A DNA stretch of 64,000 bases from SAR116 cluster bacterium AG-337-N21 (lineage in GTDB: Bacteria; Pseudomonadota; Alphaproteobacteria; Puniceispirillales; Marisalimonadaceae). A model generated the notes under the pieces. It worked only from the letters and a program-made list of their open reading frames with translations. It did not search any database and was not told where the DNA came from. Position 1 is the first letter of the stretch, and each line of letters begins with the position of its first letter. A program made the position numbers and the translations under genes. Shown in pieces: positions 59,798 to 64,000 of the stretch. The stretch spans positions 1-64,000 of the forward strand of contig QBZZ01000010.1 of NCBI GenBank assembly GCA_003282145.1, read 5' to 3'.

Positions 59798-60877
59798 ATG
59801 AAATACATAATAGTTACACAAACTTATCCCCCAAGAATTGGAGGAATGCAAAATGTAATGACCTCAATAAGTAAACGACTCTCATCTATAGAAGACACAC
59901 ATGTTTTTCCCGATCACTATTTATCCCAAAAAAATGGTTATATAAAGTCAAAGCTTCACATCCATAATAATTTTTCTCCAAAAATATTTAGGCCTTTTAT
60001 TAAAAATTATTTAGTTAATAAAATCTATAAAGATAATGATGTCGTTATTTGTGATAGCTGGAAATCTATTAAGGCTGTACCAGCAAAAGTAAAAAAAATA
60101 TTTGTCTTGGCCCACGGACAAGAGTTTTTATCCACAAAAAAAAAGTTTGGGCAAATCAAAAAATCATTAAATAGAGCTAGTTGTATTATTTGTAGCTCAA
60201 ACTACACAAAAAATTTGATTACAGAATTTAAAGTTACAGATACTCAAAAAATAGTTATACCGCCTACATATTCAATTGAAGTTCCATCTGAAAAAAATAC
60301 AAAATTTAGAGCAAAATCAAAATTAGTATCACTTTTAACAATATGTAGGTTAGAAGATAGAAAGGGAATTATTCCAGTTTTAAAATGTTTGTCAGAATTG
60401 AATAGTAATAAGTTTTTAAAACCTTTCTTATGGAACATTTGTGGTGAAGGACCACTAAAAAATAAAATTCGAAACTTAATAAAGGGACTTGGGCTATCAG
60501 AACAAGTAAAATTAATTGGAAAAATATCAGAAGATTCAAAAGTTGATTTTATAAAAAAAAGTGATCTTTTTATTATGCCGTCATATAAAGTTAAGAATTC
60601 TATAGAAGGTTTCGGAATTTCTTACATTGAAGCTGCTGCTTATGGTATTCCATCAATTGCTGGTATTGAAGGTGGAGTAGTAGACGCCGTAAATCATTCA
60701 AAGTCTGGATGGTGTGTAAATCCCTTAAGTCTAAAAGAACTGTCAGACACTCTTATGGAAGCTATTAATAATGAAAAGAAAAGAAAAGAATACGGCTCAC
60801 AAGCAAAAAAACAGTTTATGTATTATTTTTCAGGAGAAAAAGTTTTCAGGAAACTCGTGGACACTTTTAGCATTTAA
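59798..60877 (+). CDS. Family 4 glycosyltransferase
   Basis: A 359-residue retaining GT-B enzyme. It starts with the GT4 acceptor site TYPPRIGGMQNVM, and the C-terminal donor domain has KSDLFIMPSYKVKNS followed by EGFGISYIEAAAYGIPSI (the E-x7-E motif). It transfers a sugar to a lipid or polysaccharide. The gene stands alone, with AGAAG upstream. Its last 48 bases overlap the end of the opposite DUF952 gene. Confidence 0.86.
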   Translation: MKYIIVTQTYPPRIGGMQNVMTSISKRLSSIEDTHVFPDHYLSQKNGYIKSKLHIHNNFSPKIFRPFIKNYLVNKIYKDNDVVICDSWKSIKAVPAKVKKIFVLAHGQEFLSTKKKFGQIKKSLNRASCIICSSNYTKNLITEFKVTDTQKIVIPPTYSIEVPSEKNTKFRAKSKLVSLLTICRLEDRKGIIPVLKCLSELNSNKFLKPFLWNICGEGPLKNKIRNLIKGLGLSEQVKLIGKISEDSKVDFIKKSDLFIMPSYKVKNSIEGFGISYIEAAAYGIPSIAGIEGGVVDAVNHSKSGWCVNPLSLKELSDTLMEAINNEKKRKEYGSQAKKQFMYYFSGEKVFRKLVDTFSI

Positions 60878-61177
60878 GTTCAAATTATAAATTTCTTCAG
60901 CTTTATTAGTTTCTAAATTTCCATAGTAATGAGGAAAGAGTTCTTCATTGCGAGATATTTCCCATTTAAGTTTATCCTTAATTTTTATAACCCTAAAACA
61001 AATTATAAGAAGATTTTCTTGTCCTTTAAAATGTTTTGCAACTGTTTCCTTTAATTGTTTTTTAGTAGATAAATGTATGAAACCATCTCTATGATCAACT
61101 TCTGATCCAGTATAAATTTTTTCTATTATTGCTTTGTTCCATTCATTCTTAGAACAAATTTTATAAACGAAACTCAT
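60830..61177 (-). CDS. DUF952-family protein
   Basis: A 115-residue protein with the DUF952 pattern: an N-terminal VYKICSKNEWNKA, DHRDGFIHLSTKKQL and HYYGNLETNKAEE. The family is small, uncharacterised and often beside hydrolases. Its 3' end overlaps the glycosyltransferase end by 48 bases on the other strand; its 5' end overlaps the next gene by four bases, so it is probably cotranscribed with the dehalogenase-like gene. Confidence 0.82.
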   Translation of the reverse strand: MSFVYKICSKNEWNKAIIEKIYTGSEVDHRDGFIHLSTKKQLKETVAKHFKGQENLLIICFRVIKIKDKLKWEISRNEELFPHYYGNLETNKAEEIYNLNLNAKSVHEFPENFFS

Positions 61178-62097
61178 TTAATATTATTATTTTCTAGCAT
61201 AAATTCTTTAATTATTTTTATTAAAGTTTCTGGTTCATCTTCTTGTGAATAGTGACCTGCATTAGGCATTTCAATAACTTTTGCATTCGGAAAAAGAGAT
61301 TTGAAATCTCTTATTGCATAATCTGGTTCAATTGCCCTGTCTTGCATTCCGTAAGCCAAAACAGCTGGCTTAGAACATAGTGACTTTAAATTTCCTTGTT
61401 TTATACCCTCTATAACATAAGGAACTATTCTATTTAATAGAGCATCTAATGGAAAATTTATAGCTCCTTTGCAACTTGCTCGATCAGGAAATTGTAAAGA
61501 GTACGCTTTAATCCAATTTTCATTTATTACATTGTTATTTGTAAAATTTGGAATTTTCATAACTGATAATAATGTTGAACTCAATTCACCCAAAATACCT
61601 TCTAAAGTTTCAGCTTCATAATGTTTTTTGATCCATTGAAACCAGGGTGATAAATTTTTGGGTCTTGCTTCTCTACTATAACCAAATAAAGTATTTATTA
61701 AAACGAAGCCCTCAACTTTGTCAATGTTTCTGATTGAATAAGCACCTGTGATCGGACCACCCCAATCTTGTCCAACAAATGTTATATTACTTAGACCTAA
61801 AAATTCTATTAATCTACTAAGATTTTCAACATGTGTTTTAAGAGTATAGTCTTTACCTTGAGGTGTTTCTGATTTGCCAAAGCCCATCATGTCTGGAACT
61901 ATGATACGATACTTATTAGATAATTCTGGAATAAATTTTCTATAAATATAACCCCAAGTTGGCTCTCCATGTAACATAATAATCGGCTTGGCCTCTTTGG
62001 GACCTTCATCAATGTAATGTTGTAAAAATCCATTACCATCGAAAAAGTTTGGATTAAACGGCCATGTGCCATCAAAGGTTTCTGATGCCATTATCAT
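61174..62097 (-). CDS. Haloalkane-dehalogenase-like alpha/beta hydrolase
   Basis: A 307-residue alpha/beta hydrolase. HGEPTWGYIYRKFIPEL is the oxyanion segment and VGQDWGGPI holds the nucleophile Asp, typical of haloalkane dehalogenases. The catalytic His is in MPNAGHYSQEDEP. Asp (rather than Ser) as nucleophile argues for dehalogenase or epoxide-hydrolase activity. The GGAG is nine bases upstream of the ATG at 62097. The substrate is unknown. Confidence 0.82.
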   Translation of the reverse strand: MIMASETFDGTWPFNPNFFDGNGFLQHYIDEGPKEAKPIIMLHGEPTWGYIYRKFIPELSNKYRIIVPDMMGFGKSETPQGKDYTLKTHVENLSRLIEFLGLSNITFVGQDWGGPITGAYSIRNIDKVEGFVLINTLFGYSREARPKNLSPWFQWIKKHYEAETLEGILGELSSTLLSVMKIPNFTNNNVINENWIKAYSLQFPDRASCKGAINFPLDALLNRIVPYVIEGIKQGNLKSLCSKPAVLAYGMQDRAIEPDYAIRDFKSLFPNAKVIEMPNAGHYSQEDEPETLIKIIKEFMLENNNIK

Positions 62098-62120
62098 TCT
62101 TAAATTCTCCGAATAAAATA

Positions 62121-62432
62121 TTACATTTCAGTACTTGCTGCTTCTTTTTCATAAGTAAAAGTACAAACACCAACAAAGTTATTTTCTTTAAAAACCAAAC
62201 TTCCTTTTAAATCAGCAATAATATTAATATAATTATTTTCAAAATTTTTTAATGCATCTGGATTTTCAAATTTTATTGAAACATTCAAATCACCAGATTG
62301 ACTTATAAAAATATTAAGACCAATAATATTATATTCGGAGATTTTAGAGCCAAACTTTTCTGAACAAAAAGAAGCTGCTAGTTTAGCTTCACTAACGGAT
62401 GTGAATTTAAAATTTAAAATTTTTCCAAACAT
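62121..62432 (-). CDS. Hypothetical 103-residue protein
   Basis: A soluble protein without signal peptide. It has an alternating beta-strand pattern (LNIFISQSGDLNVSIKFEN, FVGVCTFTYEKE) and two Cys. It begins two bases after the GAF protein gene stop, so both are probably in one transcript. No family is recognised. Confidence 0.6.
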   Translation of the reverse strand: MFGKILNFKFTSVSEAKLAASFCSEKFGSKISEYNIIGLNIFISQSGDLNVSIKFENPDALKNFENNYINIIADLKGSLVFKENNFVGVCTFTYEKEAASTEM

Positions 62433-62434
62433 CT

Positions 62435-63247
62435 TTAACCTTCTATCTTACTCAGCATGTTCATTAATTCATCTTCATCCTCAGATAGATTTTTAATTCT
62501 TTTCAAAGTTCCAATATTCATATTTAACTGTTCTTGTAGTTTTATCCCATATTTAGAAATATAAATATCACCTTCATTATTTTCTCCAATACCAAGCTTA
62601 ATAACTAATTTTTTTTCTTCACTTGTAATTACATCATTTATTAAAAATTTTAATATTGATATAGCGTTATGAAGACTTATATCTGAAAAATTAGACATTA
62701 ATTTATGCATTATATTAATTGTAGTTTCTGCAGTACTTTTTCTTTGAGCAACTTGAACTTCTAATTGATATGCTAACTTTTGGGCTAAACTTATTAACAA
62801 GTTAATCTTGTGTTTTGATAGCTTTCTTACTCTATTATCACTTACACACAATGTTCCTAATATATATCCGTCTGAAGTAATAATTGGAAATGCTGCATAA
62901 AATTTAACACCAATTTCTGTAACTGCTGGATGCAACATAAATCGCTTGTCTTTAGTCATATCATTAATTATAAGCGGATTAGTTTTCTCCAAAGCAAATT
63001 GACATAAAGTTTGTTTTCTTGGCATCTCAATTGGAACTTCATCAGGAAATCCATCTCTCGCAAGTACAAACTGTCTATCAGCATCTATTACTCCTGTCCA
63101 ACTTACTGGACATCCTGTAATTTCTTTGGCTAAAAGACAATAAACGTCATAAAGTTCTGTTGAATTTGTATCTAATACTCCTGTTCGAACTACAGCTTGT
63201 ACTCTTTTACTGTCATTTGTTGGAATATTGGCAGGTTTAAATGTCAT
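62435..63247 (-). CDS. GAF-domain sensor protein with helical C-terminus
   Basis: A 270-residue soluble protein. The GAF domain (about residues 20-165) has TGCPVSWTGVIDADRQFVLA, MPRKQTLCQFALEK and GTLCVSDNRVRKLS. After it a helix (AQRKSTAETTINIMHKLMSN) and a C-terminal helical region follow, like the start of a histidine-kinase dimerisation helix but with no conserved His kinase motifs or ATPase domain. The ligand is unknown. It may signal through partner proteins such as the next small gene. Confidence 0.72.
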   Translation of the reverse strand: MTFKPANIPTNDSKRVQAVVRTGVLDTNSTELYDVYCLLAKEITGCPVSWTGVIDADRQFVLARDGFPDEVPIEMPRKQTLCQFALEKTNPLIINDMTKDKRFMLHPAVTEIGVKFYAAFPIITSDGYILGTLCVSDNRVRKLSKHKINLLISLAQKLAYQLEVQVAQRKSTAETTINIMHKLMSNFSDISLHNAISILKFLINDVITSEEKKLVIKLGIGENNEGDIYISKYGIKLQEQLNMNIGTLKRIKNLSEDEDELMNMLSKIEG

Positions 63248-63323
63248 TTTTTTACTTCTGGTTTAATAGATTATATAACATCAATCTAATAGAAACAATG
63301 AACATATTTATTAAAAATGAGAT

Positions 63324-64000
63324 TTAGTAAAATTCAAAAATAAAAAAATAGCTATAGCTTACTATTATTGCTGGAATACCCGAATATATAGTGGCAATAA
63401 AAGCTGCTTTTGGTTGAAGGGCAATTGCTGGAAACAATGCATCTCCGTCATTTGAAATGGCATTTCCAATCTGAGCAGATAAAGGAATTATTCCATTTAA
63501 ATATAAAGTTGTAACTAATATTTGGGGACCACAACCTGGTAAAAAACCTATTAAAATAGCCATAAATGGAATAAAAATGTAATAAGATTTAAAAATTGTC
63601 TCTAGATCAAACTCTCCTAAATGAACAGTTAATTCATATGCTAGAAAAGCTAAAATAACCCAACCTGTAATAAAATTAGTATCTGATACAGTTCTTCTTA
63701 CAATCTTTTCATCTGATCCAGAAGGAGTGTATCTAAAACCACTAATAATTGGTAATATCCACATAATTAAACATAAAGAACCAGCAAAAAAACCAAAAAA
63801 AGTAATTGGATTTTCTAAAAATTTATTTGCGAAATATAAATTTAAGTCAATTTGAAAAGCTGTTAAAACTCCAAAAAATATTCCTGGAATAATTAGAACA
63901 ATCCAAATAAAATCTAAACTTTTTGAAGACTTATATTTTGATGGTTTACTATTTAGTTTTATAACGTCACAACCATTCATTTTCATAAAGTTTTTCTTAT
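63324..64000 (-). CDS. C-terminal half of a putative Mn/arsenic-type transporter, start beyond the window
   Basis: The frame is open to the window edge above the ATG at 63986, and the family (putative manganese or arsenic-efflux type, duplicated halves) is usually about twice this length. Visible are five to six transmembrane helices and the second-half signature GFLPGCGPQILVTTLYL with ISNDGDALFPAIALQPKAA. The first half (a similar PGCG repeat) is probably encoded upstream, outside the window. The soluble, lysine-rich stretch at residues 8-24 would be the linker. Family function is not firmly established. Confidence 0.7.
   Translation of the reverse strand, partial: KKNFMKMNGCDVIKLNSKPSKYKSSKSLDFIWIVLIIPGIFFGVLTAFQIDLNLYFANKFLENPITFFGFFAGSLCLIMWILPIISGFRYTPSGSDEKIVRRTVSDTNFITGWVILAFLAYELTVHLGEFDLETIFKSYYIFIPFMAILIGFLPGCGPQILVTTLYLNGIIPLSAQIGNAISNDGDALFPAIALQPKAAFIATIYSGIPAIIVSYSYFFIFEFY

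Noticed and set aside
1-64000. tRNA genes, CRISPR arrays, IS elements, prophage or integrase genes.
   Set aside because: No cloverleaf-type sequence, regular spaced repeats, transposase or integrase motifs were found in the coding or intergenic parts by reading.

Overview
The window looks like a chromosome segment of an AT-rich, free-living, motile marine alphaproteobacterium. The evidence is the very A+T-rich coding and intergenic sequence, an alphaproteobacterial-type Fur protein, sigma-54-type promoters on flagellar genes, short intergenic gaps, and a gene set for urea, Fe(III), organic acids and a nitrogen-free osmolyte. No rRNA, tRNA, CRISPR array, IS element or prophage was seen. The exact clade cannot be fixed from this sequence; a SAR116-like or AEGEAN-169/HIMB59-like lineage is only a guess.

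Bases 1-14.5 k form a flagellar island. A leftward run flgP-flgT-(LysM protein)-flgA-flgM-(flgN-like) diverges from a rightward run flhA-flhF-flhG-fliA-(unknown). The two runs are separated by a pair of divergent sigma-54-type promoters. A hook/rod gene with its own sigma-54-type promoter follows, then a block of poorly characterised genes: an NHLP-leader-like protein, a secreted Sel1-type protein, two small proteins, a coiled-coil protein, an orphan ParA-type ATPase and several tiny ORFs. A cyclic-nucleotide-binding protein and a FliL-like protein close the island. A 26-codon ORF with a near-perfect extended Shine-Dalgarno and its own terminator lies here on the minus strand.

Bases 14.5-24.8 k hold threonine synthase and a tartrate-dehydrogenase-type enzyme, then an iron block: Fe(III) permease, Fur, Fe(III)-binding protein, a sterol-desaturase-like di-iron protein, a secreted DUF4856/imelysin-like protein, Bfd and Bfr. 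Three perfect 17-nt Fur-like palindromes sit in the promoters. One of them appears to drive a structured leader or small RNA between bfr and the next gene.

Bases 24.9-39.3 k are a carboxylic-acid and acyl-CoA catabolic region: a second tartrate/isopropylmalate-type dehydrogenase, four-carbon sugar-acid kinase, RraA-like aldolase, paired acyl-CoA dehydrogenases, enoyl-CoA hydratase, thiolase, CoA-transferase, MFS transporter, and a SixA-type phosphatase interrupted by an in-frame stop.

Bases 39.4-50.4 k carry a complete collinear urea operon, urtABCDE-ureDABCEFG. The urease genes are intact, but urtB is broken twice and urtD once, each time by a +1 shift at a homopolymer run. Next to it, facing the other way, is a glucosylglycerate cassette: synthase, phosphatase and phosphorylase. 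A nitrogen-free compatible solute beside urea-nitrogen acquisition is a sensible pairing, and a glycerate kinase at 57.8 k could take up released glycerate. The rest (54.2-64 k) is a mixed set: MFS, nitroreductase, lytic transglycosylase, enoyl-CoA hydratase, GST, GT4 glycosyltransferase, DUF952, haloalkane-dehalogenase-like hydrolase, a GAF protein, and the C-terminal half of a putative manganese/arsenic-type exporter cut by the window edge.
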